Assembly (NCBI GenBank): GCA_022565415.1
Contig: JAIUMT010000117.1
Span: forward strand, 1 to 8,923
DNA: 8,923 bases
Direction: 5' to 3'
Origin: Balneolales bacterium
Lineage (GTDB): Bacteria; Bacteroidota; Rhodothermia; Balneolales; HLUCCA01
In this document: positions 1 through 7,028 of the stretch, in pieces
Layout of the letters: every line of letters starts with the position of its first letter
How positions within the stretch are numbered: the stretch's first letter is position 1
Notes under the pieces: generated by a model
What the model was told of the DNA's origin: nothing
Databases searched by the model: none
The model's input: the letters and a program-made list of their open reading frames with translations, nothing else
Position numbers and translations under genes: made by a program

Positions 1-1836
1 GTCGAGAAGATGATTGATAAGGTTCGGGAGGTGTTTTTTGATACACTTGTACCAAAACTTGCGGAGGTTGGAATTCAGTTTGTTACGGTTGATGAGCTAA
101 CTGCGAAGCAACGCTCAAAAGTGGACCGGTATTTCGATGAGCAGTTGTACCCGATTTTGACGCCGCTTGTGGTCGATCAGTCGCATCCGTTTCCTTTTGT
201 TTCGAATAAAAGTCGGTCGTTTGCGGTGGAGTTGCATGATCCGGTGACGGGCGAGACGTTGTTTGCTAGGGTGAAAATTCCGGCAAATCGTCCGCGATGG
301 ATAACGGTTTCGAAGGGTCGGAAAGGAGTTCTTTTATTGCAACTGGATGATTTGATTAGGGCGAAAATTGGGCGGTTATTTCCGGGCGCGACCGTTGTTT
401 CGGCACATGTTTTCAGAATTACGCGTAATGCGGATGTGGAGCGCAATGAGGAAGAGGCCGATGATTTGCTGGAAATGATTGAGGAAGAGCTGCGGGAGCG
501 ACGATTTGCGGATGTGGTGCGACTCGAGATCGAGAAAAAGACACCAGATCATGTGAAGTCGTTATTGATTTCGCGCATGAATGTGAAGAAGACAGATGTT
601 TTTGAGATTGATGGCGTTCTTGGTCTAGCCGATGTGGTTGAGATTTATAAAATAAAGGGGTTTAGTGAGCTTCGGTATAAATCGTGGATTCCTGCGATTC
701 ATCCTGCTTTGAGGGCAATAAGCGGAGGTGGTAGTGGTAGCGTAGGTGCTAGTGGTAGTGGTAGCATTGATATCTTTTCTGTTATTAAGAATGGCGATTT
801 TTTGGTCCACCACCCGTATCAAAGTTTTGCAACATCCGTGCAGCATTTTGTGGAAATGGCGGCTTCAGACCCGGATGTGCTGGCAATTAAGCAAACACTG
901 TATCGTACCTCGAAGGACTCGGCTTTGATGCATGCGTTGATGCGAGCGGCGGAAAATGGCAAACAGGTGGCTGTTTTAGTTGAATTAAAGGCTCGTTTTG
1001 ATGAGGAGCGAAATATTGAGTGGGCCCAGCGGTTGGAGCAGTCGGGTGTACATGTGGCGTATGGCGTGGCCGGACTCAAAATTCATACGAAAATGACTGT
1101 TGTTGTTCGTCAGGAGGGAGAAAAGCTAATGCGGTATGTCCATCTGGGTACCGGAAATTATCACCCTGATACGGCTCAGTTGTACGAGGATATGAGTTTA
1201 TTTACGTGCGACGATGAAATTGCTTCGGATGTTAGTGACTTATTTAATTTCCTTACCGGTTTTGCTCCGACGCAGCAATATAAAAAGTTGCTCGTGGCGC
1301 CACACTTCATGCGAAAAGAAATAACCGAGCTTATAAAGTACGAAATTACTGAGGCGCGAGAAGGTCGGGAGGCTCGCATCATAATGAAAATGAACAATCT
1401 CGAAGATCCACTCATTATTTCCTTGCTATATGAAGCGTCGAATGCGGGGGTTCAGATTGATTGTATTGCTCGAAGTGTTTGCAGATTGAGGCCTGAAATT
1501 GAAGGTCAGAGCGAGAACATTCGTGTGCACTCTGTGATAGGACGCTTCTTGGAGCATTCCCGGGTCTATTACTTCCTAAATGGTGGGAAAAAACGGTATT
1601 TCATGGGTTCGGCAGATATGATGCACCGAAACCTGGATGCCAGGGTTGAAGCGCTAGTTCCGGTAGAAAACAACGAGCTAAAATCATACATAGAATATGT
1701 TTTGGATTTGTACCTGAATGATAACCGTCAAAGGTGGGTAATTCACAATGACAAAAGGCATACTAAGCAGTATTCTGACGATAGTAAGTACGAAATATCA
1801 GCACAAGAAATACTAATGAATATGATGCATTTATAG
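1..1836 (+). CDS. ppk1: Polyphosphate kinase 1, N-terminus missing at window edge
   Basis: PPK1 reversibly polymerises the terminal phosphate of ATP into inorganic polyphosphate, used in stress survival and phosphate storage. The frame is open to base 1 (V-E-K before the first ATG at base 10), so the true start lies upstream. Counting from that ATG, the autophosphorylated histidine is H359 in GLKIHTKM and the second histidine is H516 in LEHSRVYYF. They are 157 residues apart, the same as H435 and H592 of the E. coli enzyme. R299 (LYRTSK) and R329 (KARFDEERN) fall where E. coli R375 and R405 would be. The constant offset of 76 implies about 75 missing N-terminal residues, the part that starts the N domain and includes an ATP-contacting Asn. 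The protein also shows the PILTPLVVDQSHPFPF and HHPYQSF motifs and an intact C-terminus. An unusual Gly/Ser stretch sits at residues 238-252. The gene ends in TAG, two bases from the convergent sigma gene. The visible part looks functional. Confidence 0.97.
   Translation, partial: VEKMIDKVREVFFDTLVPKLAEVGIQFVTVDELTAKQRSKVDRYFDEQLYPILTPLVVDQSHPFPFVSNKSRSFAVELHDPVTGETLFARVKIPANRPRWITVSKGRKGVLLLQLDDLIRAKIGRLFPGATVVSAHVFRITRNADVERNEEEADDLLEMIEEELRERRFADVVRLEIEKKTPDHVKSLLISRMNVKKTDVFEIDGVLGLADVVEIYKIKGFSELRYKSWIPAIHPALRAISGGGSGSVGASGSGSIDIFSVIKNGDFLVHHPYQSFATSVQHFVEMAASDPDVLAIKQTLYRTSKDSALMHALMRAAENGKQVAVLVELKARFDEERNIEWAQRLEQSGVHVAYGVAGLKIHTKMTVVVRQEGEKLMRYVHLGTGNYHPDTAQLYEDMSLFTCDDEIASDVSDLFNFLTGFAPTQQYKKLLVAPHFMRKEITELIKYEITEAREGREARIIMKMNNLEDPLIISLLYEASNAGVQIDCIARSVCRLRPEIEGQSENIRVHSVIGRFLEHSRVYYFLNGGKKRYFMGSADMMHRNLDARVEALVPVENNELKSYIEYVLDLYLNDNRQRWVIHNDKRHTKQYSDDSKYEISAQEILMNMMHL
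718..765 (+). repeat. 24-bp imperfect tandem duplication encoding a Gly/Ser linker in PPK1
   Basis: Two 24-base units (718-741 and 742-765) lie head to tail in frame inside ppk1. Their last 12 bases, GGTAGTGGTAGC, are identical (730-741 and 754-765). They encode residues 238-252, SGGGSGSVGASGSGS, just before the conserved IDIFSVIKNGDFLVHHPY block. Because the unit length is a multiple of three, copy-number changes would keep the frame. In PPK1 proteins I know, this junction is a short loop, so the stretch is probably a slippage-derived flexible insertion. Confidence 0.8.
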
Positions 1837-1838
1837 CA

Positions 1839-2387
1839 TTAATTTCTGTTGATGTTTTTATTAACACATGTACCAATTAATTTAAATAACCGGTGCTTTC
1901 GGGTTGATACATTGTTCTGACTCAACTTAAAATGCTTAGCAATTACGTCAGTACTTGCATCCGGATTTTCAAAGATGAATTCCATGAATTGCTTATTACG
2001 ATTGTTCAATTTGGCAAGGCAATTTGTTATAATTCCGTGCCTGTCATTTTTTAGAAGTTCCTCTAATTGATTGGGCTCGGTTGAGTTATCTACGTACGGC
2101 TCTATTGACTCGGTCCATGCGTGCATTTTTTGGATTTTGTAATATTCCCGCCTGAGCGTAGTAATTACATAGCTATATGGATTATCAACTTTAATTAGAG
2201 GCTTATTTTTCCAACGTTCATAGAAAATTAGTAACGTTTGTTGGGTTGCATCATTTGCATCCATTTCCGAGGCGCTCAATCTCAGCATCAAATGTCTCTT
2301 TAATAACGGCGTTATTTGCTTGCAAACACAATCAATTTCAGCGTCATCACCCTCTGATAACGCTTTAATGAATTTGTTATATACCAT
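1839..2387 (-). CDS. ECF-type RNA polymerase sigma factor
   Basis: A 182-residue sigma-70-family protein of extracytoplasmic-function size with regions 2 and 4 only. Region 2 spans roughly residues 20-90; DANDATQQTLLIFYERW (43-59) matches the DAEDxxQExFxxxW-type core-binding helix, followed by NPYSYVITTLRREYYK, which corresponds to the -10 recognition helix. Region 4 spans about 120-172, with a helix-turn-helix at DVIAKHFKLSQNNVSTRKHRL that would read the -35 element. Similarity is general, so the subgroup is not assigned. The codon directly before the ATG is a stop (TAG), so this start or a later one must be used. No anti-sigma gene (FecR-, zinc-finger- or DUF-type) is adjacent, so partner and stimulus are unknown. 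The gene converges on ppk1 with only two bases between stops, so the transcripts may read into each other. The protein is rich in Asn and Lys and the gene is more AT-rich than ppk1. Confidence 0.85.
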   Translation of the reverse strand: MVYNKFIKALSEGDDAEIDCVCKQITPLLKRHLMLRLSASEMDANDATQQTLLIFYERWKNKPLIKVDNPYSYVITTLRREYYKIQKMHAWTESIEPYVDNSTEPNQLEELLKNDRHGIITNCLAKLNNRNKQFMEFIFENPDASTDVIAKHFKLSQNNVSTRKHRLFKLIGTCVNKNINRN

Positions 2388-2479
2388 CTATCTATTACTA
2401 TCTAGGTTTTCGTGTTCTACCCTCCTAAATGATGACCATAATTACGTGCTTCAAAATACATATTTAAAAATTATTAACA

Positions 2480-2487
2480 CAAATTTA
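2480..2487 (-). promoter_or_regulatory. Candidate -7 promoter element for the sigma-factor gene
   Basis: Read on the minus strand, these bases are TAAATTTG, a full match to the Bacteroidota primary-sigma -7 consensus TAnnTTTG. It lies 92 bases before the sigma ATG, implying a leader of about 85 bases. I found no TTG/TTTG -33 element at the usual spacing, so the call rests on the -7 box alone and such a box can occur by chance in AT-rich DNA. Confidence 0.3.
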
Positions 2488-2615
2488 ATTTTACAAAATT
2501 AACTCCGTTATATGTAATTTTTTTAGTGCGTTACGACTACTTTTTCCATTCAATATTTTACATGTTGTAAAAACTTGCTTGATTGCGTCTTCCTCCCTGC
2601 ATTCGAGGCACCTAA

Positions 2616-2627
2616 ATACAACTATAT
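2616..2627 (+). repeat. Short repeated word, copy 1 (ATACAACTATAT)
   Basis: The 12-base word ATACAACTATAT recurs exactly at 8006-8017, and its 10-base core TACAACTATA also occurs at 2648-2657. All copies are intergenic and on the same strand. The sequence match is certain; a regulatory role is not. Confidence 0.5.
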
Positions 2628-2647
2628 ACTACTATTAATTATGAGTT

Positions 2648-2657
2648 TACAACTATA
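2648..2657 (+). repeat. Short repeated word, copy 2 (TACAACTATA)
   Basis: This is a direct copy of the 10-base core, starting 31 bases (about three helical turns) after the start of copy 1 at 2617. Two same-facing copies upstream of scpA on the plus strand, or of the sigma gene on the minus strand, could form a paired protein-binding site. Confidence 0.45.
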
Positions 2658-2752
2658 CAAATGTGTGTTCGATACCATTTCTAGCGACTCCCGAATCTGT
2701 AGAACGAACAAGTTATCTTATCGCTATATTATATAAAATTAAATAAATCGTC

Positions 2753-3490
2753 ATGTATCGCGTTCAGTTACAAAATTTCGAGGGCCCGCTCGACCTGTTG
2801 TTGTTTTTTATCCGCAGGGATGAACTTGACATCTATGACATCCCAATTTCCTACATAACCGATCAATTTTTTGAGTTTATGAACTTGATGGACGAGCTTG
2901 ACCTAGGACTGGCAAGTGAATTCATTTTTATGGCAAGCACGCTGATGTCCATCAAGGCCAAAATGATGCTGCCACGGGAAATCGATCCTGAAGAGGGTTT
3001 CGATGAAACCGACCCCCGTTATGAATTAGTCCAAAGTCTTCTCGAATACAAACGCTACAAGGAAATGGGAGCGGAGCTTGGGGAAATGGATCTTGCCGCA
3101 AGAACATCATACCGTCGCAAATATTTCACAACCGACATTATTGACGAACCCGAAGACGAAGAGCCGCTTAAAGATGTCTCGCTCTTCGACCTCATTACCG
3201 CATATAAAGGCATCCTTAATAAGGTAGCTCGCGACGAAATAGTACATAAAGTTGAGCTCGTGAAGACTAACATCGCTCAACAAAGCGATTTTATAATAAA
3301 TGAGCTTCGAAGTCATGGCAAGCGAAGTTTCTGGGAACTTTGTCGTGAGGTAAAGTCCAGAATGATCGTAATCGTTACCTTTTTGGCTATTCTTGAAATG
3401 GTACGGGAGCAAAAACTGGTTCTATATATTGGCGAGGAGAGCGTTGACTTCACTATCGACCTGCCTTCTGCCGAGACATTTGTCTCATAA
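2753..3490 (+). CDS. scpA: Segregation and condensation protein A (SMC kleisin)
   Basis: ScpA is the kleisin subunit of the bacterial Smc-ScpAB condensin. It bridges the two Smc heads and binds a ScpB dimer, so it acts on the nucleoid in chromosome compaction and segregation. The N-terminus MYRVQLQNFEGPLDLLLFFIRRDELDIYDIPIS is the family signature (FEGPLDLLL, then the (D/E)IxDIPI block). ASEFIFMASTLMSIKAKMMLPR (about residues 60-81) completes the Smc-neck-binding helical domain. An acidic middle (about 85-140, with DEPEDEEPLKD) is the ScpB-binding and linker part. The C-terminal winged helix for the Smc cap runs about 180-240, including VIVTFLAILEMVREQKLVLY. The length of 245 residues is normal. 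No Shine-Dalgarno sequence precedes the ATG, but the start fits the conserved N-terminus exactly. scpB is not in the window. The M28 peptidase gene follows after 39 bases and may be co-transcribed, though no functional link is known. Confidence 0.96.
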   Translation: MYRVQLQNFEGPLDLLLFFIRRDELDIYDIPISYITDQFFEFMNLMDELDLGLASEFIFMASTLMSIKAKMMLPREIDPEEGFDETDPRYELVQSLLEYKRYKEMGAELGEMDLAARTSYRRKYFTTDIIDEPEDEEPLKDVSLFDLITAYKGILNKVARDEIVHKVELVKTNIAQQSDFIINELRSHGKRSFWELCREVKSRMIVIVTFLAILEMVREQKLVLYIGEESVDFTIDLPSAETFVS

Positions 3491-3529
3491 ATTTTTTCAA
3501 TCAATCACGTTTAAGTTATCTAGTAATCT

Positions 3530-5233
3530 ATGTCTTACACAAAAATGTTCTTTTTCGTCGTTTTTACGTCGTTTTTTTCGCTAGCATGCTCTAGCTCAGA
3601 ATCACAAATCGAAACTCCCACGGCTCCTCAGGCTGATGTCCACGATTTTGCCAATCTAATTTCTGAGGAATTTCTAAAAGAGCACCTTTACACATTCGCA
3701 AGTGACGATTTCGAAGGTCGCGGAACTGGTCAGAGTGGAATCGATTATGCTGCCGATTATATCAAAGATTTCTACCAGAAACACGACATTACTCCTCTTG
3801 GCGATAATGGAAGCTATTTTCAGAAATTCAACATGAGCGCTAGTGTTACCAGTTCGTACGAGTTTCAACTAAGCCGCAATACTCCCGAAAATGCTTTTAC
3901 CGTTTACGAATCTAGTTTCTCAATCGATTCTGCAAACTCTGCGTTTACCCGTCTTAGTGGCAATAACAGCTTCTCTGGTGATATCGTTTTTGCTGGTTAC
4001 GGCGCCATTGATTCAAGCAGAGGTGTTGACCATCTTTCTGATGTTGATTTATCCGACAAATGGGTAATGCTGTTCTCTTCAATTCCTCATATTGTCGATG
4101 GAGATACTCTTATTAGTCCTGAGTTTGGTGTTCGTCAGCGTAATAGAGAAGTATTCTTCGGTCGTGGTGCTGCAGGACTCATTCTTATTAGGGATATGGA
4201 CGAGGATGTTTATATCGATCAAGCCGAGTCTTACTCCCAACTAATGGGAATTCCAACTGGTTTTGCTCTTCCAGGTGGATCTCCAAGAGTTCGTATGACC
4301 AATCCCATTATTTCGGTAAGCCCTGCCATGGCCGAAAAGTTAATTGGAATGAAAGGGGCAGAGGGTGGATTACAGAAGTATCATGATGGCCTTTCGAAAA
4401 ATCCAGCTGATTTTTCTCCCGCGATGTTGAATTACCACCTTTCTGCTGAAGCCTCTACTAACAATGTGGAAGTTCCGGTAAAAAATATCGTTGCCGTTAT
4501 TGAAGGTAGTGACCCTGTTTTAAAAGACGAATACATTGTAATAAGTGCGCATTACGATCACATGGGTCTCGGACTTCCAGATGCTTCCGGAGATTTCATC
4601 TATAATGGCGCCGACGACAATGGTAGCGGTAGCGTGAATATTCTAGGTCAGGCACTCGCGCTGAAAGAAGCTCAAAAAGCAGGCGTCGGTCCCAAAAGAA
4701 GCGTGATCTTGCTACACGTAACGGCTGAAGAAGTCGGACTTCTAGGGTCGCGATATTATTCCGACAACCCAACTGTTCCAATTGAGAGCATTATTGCCAA
4801 TATCAATACCGATATGATTGGACGCGTTGATGATGATTTCAAAGAACGAGGAATCGAAAACTACGTTTATGTCATTGGAGCGGAAATTATTAGTTCTGAT
4901 TTAAATAATCGGCTGTCGGAAGCCAGTGAAATTCGTGGTAATCAGCTTGAACTTAGCATGCGATTCAATGACTTAGATGACCGAAATCAGTTCTACAGAC
5001 GTAGTGATCACTGGAATTTTGGCCGACTTGGAATTCCGTTCGTATTCTTTTTCTCTGGTGTTCATGCCGACTACCATCAGCCATCCGATACACCTGACAA
5101 AATCACCTACGGACCATACACGAAACGAGCTCAATTGATCTATTCTACCGTAATTCAGATTGCTAATAATCCTGATAAACCAATAGTTGACAGCGAAGAG
5201 TTCATTCGTCGCACGCAGGTGAATCCGCGCTAA
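3530..5233 (+). CDS. M28-family zinc aminopeptidase-like lipoprotein with PA insert
   Basis: A predicted envelope metallopeptidase of 567 residues. It begins with a short signal peptide (hydrophobic residues 7-19) ending in LAC, so Cys20 is the likely lipidation site; the lipobox is loose (Ser at -3). A Ser-rich spacer follows. Residues about 40-110 match the M28 N-terminal segment (SDDFEGRGTGQSGIDYAADYI). A protease-associated (PA) insert spans about 149-260 (SGDIVFAGYGA and GRGAAGLILIRDMD). The catalytic domain keeps all five co-catalytic zinc ligands: H341 (AHYDH), D363 (GADDNGSG), E401 (TAEEVGLLGS, with E400 the general base), D428 (NTDMIGR) and H516 (HADYHQPSDTPDK). It should therefore be active, releasing N-terminal residues from peptides outside the cytoplasm; exact specificity cannot be read from the sequence. 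The 39-base gap after scpA suggests possible co-transcription. M6 is an alternative start that would shorten the signal peptide. Confidence 0.93.
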   Translation: MSYTKMFFFVVFTSFFSLACSSSESQIETPTAPQADVHDFANLISEEFLKEHLYTFASDDFEGRGTGQSGIDYAADYIKDFYQKHDITPLGDNGSYFQKFNMSASVTSSYEFQLSRNTPENAFTVYESSFSIDSANSAFTRLSGNNSFSGDIVFAGYGAIDSSRGVDHLSDVDLSDKWVMLFSSIPHIVDGDTLISPEFGVRQRNREVFFGRGAAGLILIRDMDEDVYIDQAESYSQLMGIPTGFALPGGSPRVRMTNPIISVSPAMAEKLIGMKGAEGGLQKYHDGLSKNPADFSPAMLNYHLSAEASTNNVEVPVKNIVAVIEGSDPVLKDEYIVISAHYDHMGLGLPDASGDFIYNGADDNGSGSVNILGQALALKEAQKAGVGPKRSVILLHVTAEEVGLLGSRYYSDNPTVPIESIIANINTDMIGRVDDDFKERGIENYVYVIGAEIISSDLNNRLSEASEIRGNQLELSMRFNDLDDRNQFYRRSDHWNFGRLGIPFVFFFSGVHADYHQPSDTPDKITYGPYTKRAQLIYSTVIQIANNPDKPIVDSEEFIRRTQVNPR

Positions 5234-5249
5234 ATTGCTCTGAATTTCG

Positions 5250-5257
5250 TATATTTG
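5250..5257 (+). promoter_or_regulatory. Candidate -7 promoter element for prfC and the GNAT gene
   Basis: TATATTTG matches the Bacteroidota TAnnTTTG -7 box fully and sits 16 bases after the M28 peptidase stop codon. A start site about 7 bases downstream would give a leader of roughly 130 bases containing the whole 5271-5373 inverted repeat. A TTG is present at 5235-5237, but its 12-base gap is shorter than the usual spacing, so the -33 element is not convincing. Confidence 0.45.
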
Positions 5258-5270
5258 TAGCCTATTTAAC

Positions 5271-5373
5271 AAAGCCTTTGGGAGTTATTGATTGAAGTTG
5301 TTTTGATTTATGCTAAAGTTTTTAAAACTGAGGCTGGGTTAAAATTGCAGAAATCAGATTTCCCAAAGGCTTT
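5271..5373 (+). repeat. 13-bp perfect inverted repeat spanning the prfC leader
   Basis: AAAGCCTTTGGGA at 5271-5283 is the exact reverse complement of TCCCAAAGGCTTT at 5361-5373, with 77 bases between. In RNA this would close a large stem-loop ending 24 bases before the prfC ATG. No run of U follows the second arm, so it is not a standard intrinsic terminator. The inner loop carries a ten-codon mini-ORF (5310-5342). Alternatives are a structured regulatory leader or the terminal repeats of a ~103-bp miniature element; no target-site duplication is visible at the flanks. Confidence 0.7.
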
Positions 5374-5397
5374 ATCTGTTCAGAATATGATACAAGA

Positions 5398-7023
5398 ATG
5401 TCAGAAACTACTGTAAACACGAGCAAATCTAAGAATACAACCGCTGATGAAATTCGTCAGAGGCGGACTTTTGCCATTATTTCTCACCCGGATGCGGGTA
5501 AAACTACTCTTACCGAGAAGCTGTTGCTCTACGGTGGTGCGATTCATGAGGCAGGATCCATCAAGCAGCGAAAAGCTGCGCGACATGCGGCCTCCGATTG
5601 GATGGCAATCGAGCAGGAACGTGGAATTTCTGTGACTTCTTCGGTCATGCGTTTCGAAAAAGATGGCATCAAGTATAATCTGCTGGACACTCCTGGTCAC
5701 AAGGATTTCTCCGAAGATACATTGAGAACCCTTGTCGCTGCAGATTGTGCGCTCATGGTTATTGATGTTGCAAAGGGTGTCGAGGAACAGACCGAAAAAC
5801 TTTACCAAGTCTGTAAGCTTCGAAACATTCCCATTATCACATTTGTGAATAAATGTGACCGTCCCGGTATGGAGCCACTCGAAGTGATGAGTAATGTTGA
5901 GCAAAAACTTGGCTTGCGACCTATTCCCGCAACCTGGCCTGTAGGTTACGGACAAGATTTTCAGGGGGTGTATGACCTTATCGATAAGGAGCTGCACCTT
6001 TATATTAAAGCAAAACACGGCGCTCAGAAGGCAGACGCAGAGGTTTTTCCACTTGAAGAGGGACTTCATGAGAGTAGCCTCAGTCAATCTGCAAAAGACG
6101 ACGTCAGTGAAATTTTGGATTTGATTGGTGATGAGTTTCATTCGATGGATATGGATGATTTTACCAATGGTCGATGTACACCGGTCTTTTTCGGATCGGC
6201 GCTTAATAATTTCGGCTTAGATCTATTTCTTAAATACTTCTCAGGACTTGCGCCGTCGCCTAAGCCCTACAAGGCAAGTGACGATACAATTCGCGAAGTA
6301 GAAGAACCATTTTCGGGATTTGTTTTCAAAATGCAGGCAAACATGAATCCAGATCACCGGGATTGCACTGCCTTTGTTCGTGTTGCATCTGGCGTATTTC
6401 GTCGTGGTGCCGAGGTGATTCTTAGTGATAGTGGAAAAAAAGTTCGCCTTACAACACCACACTCACTAATGGGCGACGAGAGAAATATACTCGAAACTGC
6501 TTATCCGGGTGATATACTCGCGCTTTTTAATCCGGGTAATTTCAAGATTGGAAGTACGCTTTATTTGGATAAACCGGTTCATTTTGATGTAATTCCATTG
6601 TTTTCTCCCGAGCATTTCATGAAAGCTACTTCAAAAGACCCTTTTAAACGCAAGCAGTTGCGCGAAGGACTGAAACAGCTATCTGAAGAGGGTGTTGTTC
6701 ATGTTTTTGAGGTTCCAAACGGAGTTGGCAATGAGTTACTATTAGGTACTGTAGGTGTACTTCAGTTTGATGTTGTTAAGCATCGAATGATGGCCGAGTA
6801 CAAGGTCGAAATGACCATGTCGCCCGCTCCATTTTATGCTGCAAGGTGGTTGTCAAGTTCTGAAACAGTAATCAAAAAGCTGAATAGTAGCTTCTCAACG
6901 CATGTAACTCACGATATGGACGAAAATCCGATTGTGCTGTTCGATTCGGCTTATGCTTTAAATCAGGCTATTGAAGCCGTCGGAGCAGAAAACCTTTTCG
7001 AATTCAAAGGTGGAGCAGAGTAA
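5398..7023 (+). CDS. prfC: Peptide chain release factor 3 (RF3)
   Basis: RF3 is a translational GTPase that removes RF1 or RF2 from the ribosome after peptide release and takes part in post-peptidyl-transfer quality control. The 541-residue protein has every G motif: G1 HPDAGKTT (30-37), G2 threonine T80 in GISVTSSVM, G3 DTPGH (97-101), G4 NKCD (151-154) and G5 SAL (267-269). The WMAIEQERGISVTSSVM block and the DHRDCTAFVRVASGVFRRGAEV domain II are typical of RF3 and separate it from EF-G, TetM and LepA. The C-terminal domain (GVVHVFEVPNG, then LLLGTVGVLQFDVVKHRM) is complete and the length matches the family. The ATG lacks a strong Shine-Dalgarno sequence. It is preceded by a leader with an inverted repeat and a promoter-like box, and followed after 5 bases by the GNAT gene, probably on the same mRNA. 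Confidence 0.97.
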   Translation: MSETTVNTSKSKNTTADEIRQRRTFAIISHPDAGKTTLTEKLLLYGGAIHEAGSIKQRKAARHAASDWMAIEQERGISVTSSVMRFEKDGIKYNLLDTPGHKDFSEDTLRTLVAADCALMVIDVAKGVEEQTEKLYQVCKLRNIPIITFVNKCDRPGMEPLEVMSNVEQKLGLRPIPATWPVGYGQDFQGVYDLIDKELHLYIKAKHGAQKADAEVFPLEEGLHESSLSQSAKDDVSEILDLIGDEFHSMDMDDFTNGRCTPVFFGSALNNFGLDLFLKYFSGLAPSPKPYKASDDTIREVEEPFSGFVFKMQANMNPDHRDCTAFVRVASGVFRRGAEVILSDSGKKVRLTTPHSLMGDERNILETAYPGDILALFNPGNFKIGSTLYLDKPVHFDVIPLFSPEHFMKATSKDPFKRKQLREGLKQLSEEGVVHVFEVPNGVGNELLLGTVGVLQFDVVKHRMMAEYKVEMTMSPAPFYAARWLSSSETVIKKLNSSFSTHVTHDMDENPIVLFDSAYALNQAIEAVGAENLFEFKGGAE

Positions 7024-7028
7024 GTATT

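Larger units (their letters stand above)
2388..2752. other. 365-bp AT-rich intergenic region between the divergent sigma and scpA genes
   Basis: This region should hold the promoters of the leftward sigma gene and the rightward scpA gene. It contains a minus-strand match to the Bacteroidota -7 box (2480-2487), two direct copies of TACAACTATA (2617-2626 and 2648-2657), a minus-strand AGGAGGG at 2420-2426 that is too far from the sigma ATG to serve it, and a 45-codon minus-strand open stretch (2491-2628) with no standard start codon. The bases just upstream of scpA (2724-2752) are nearly all A/T without a clear Shine-Dalgarno sequence. I see no tRNA, convincing terminator hairpin or complete gene here. 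Confidence 0.6.

Noticed and set aside
177..1415. Several minus-strand open frames inside ppk1 (177-446, 819-1079, 1176-1415)
   Set aside because: They are shadows of a well conserved PPK1 sequence, with no recognisable motifs and no independent start signals.
2417..2461. 14-codon mini-ORF (MYFEARNYGHHLGG) in the sigma gene leader and a minus-strand AGGAGGG at 2420-2426
   Set aside because: The AGGAGGG overlaps the end of this mini-ORF and lies more than 30 bases from the sigma ATG, with no start codon at useful distance. A short ORF like this is expected by chance.
5361..5380. Intrinsic terminator for the M28 gene at the prfC-leader inverted repeat
   Set aside because: The arms are 77 bases apart and no run of T follows the second arm, so the geometry does not fit an intrinsic terminator.
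5401..6141. Long 246-codon open frame on the minus strand inside prfC
   Set aside because: It is aligned codon-for-codon with prfC, so it only needs prfC to avoid TTA, CTA and TCA codons. The translation resembles no known family, while the plus strand is an unmistakable RF3.
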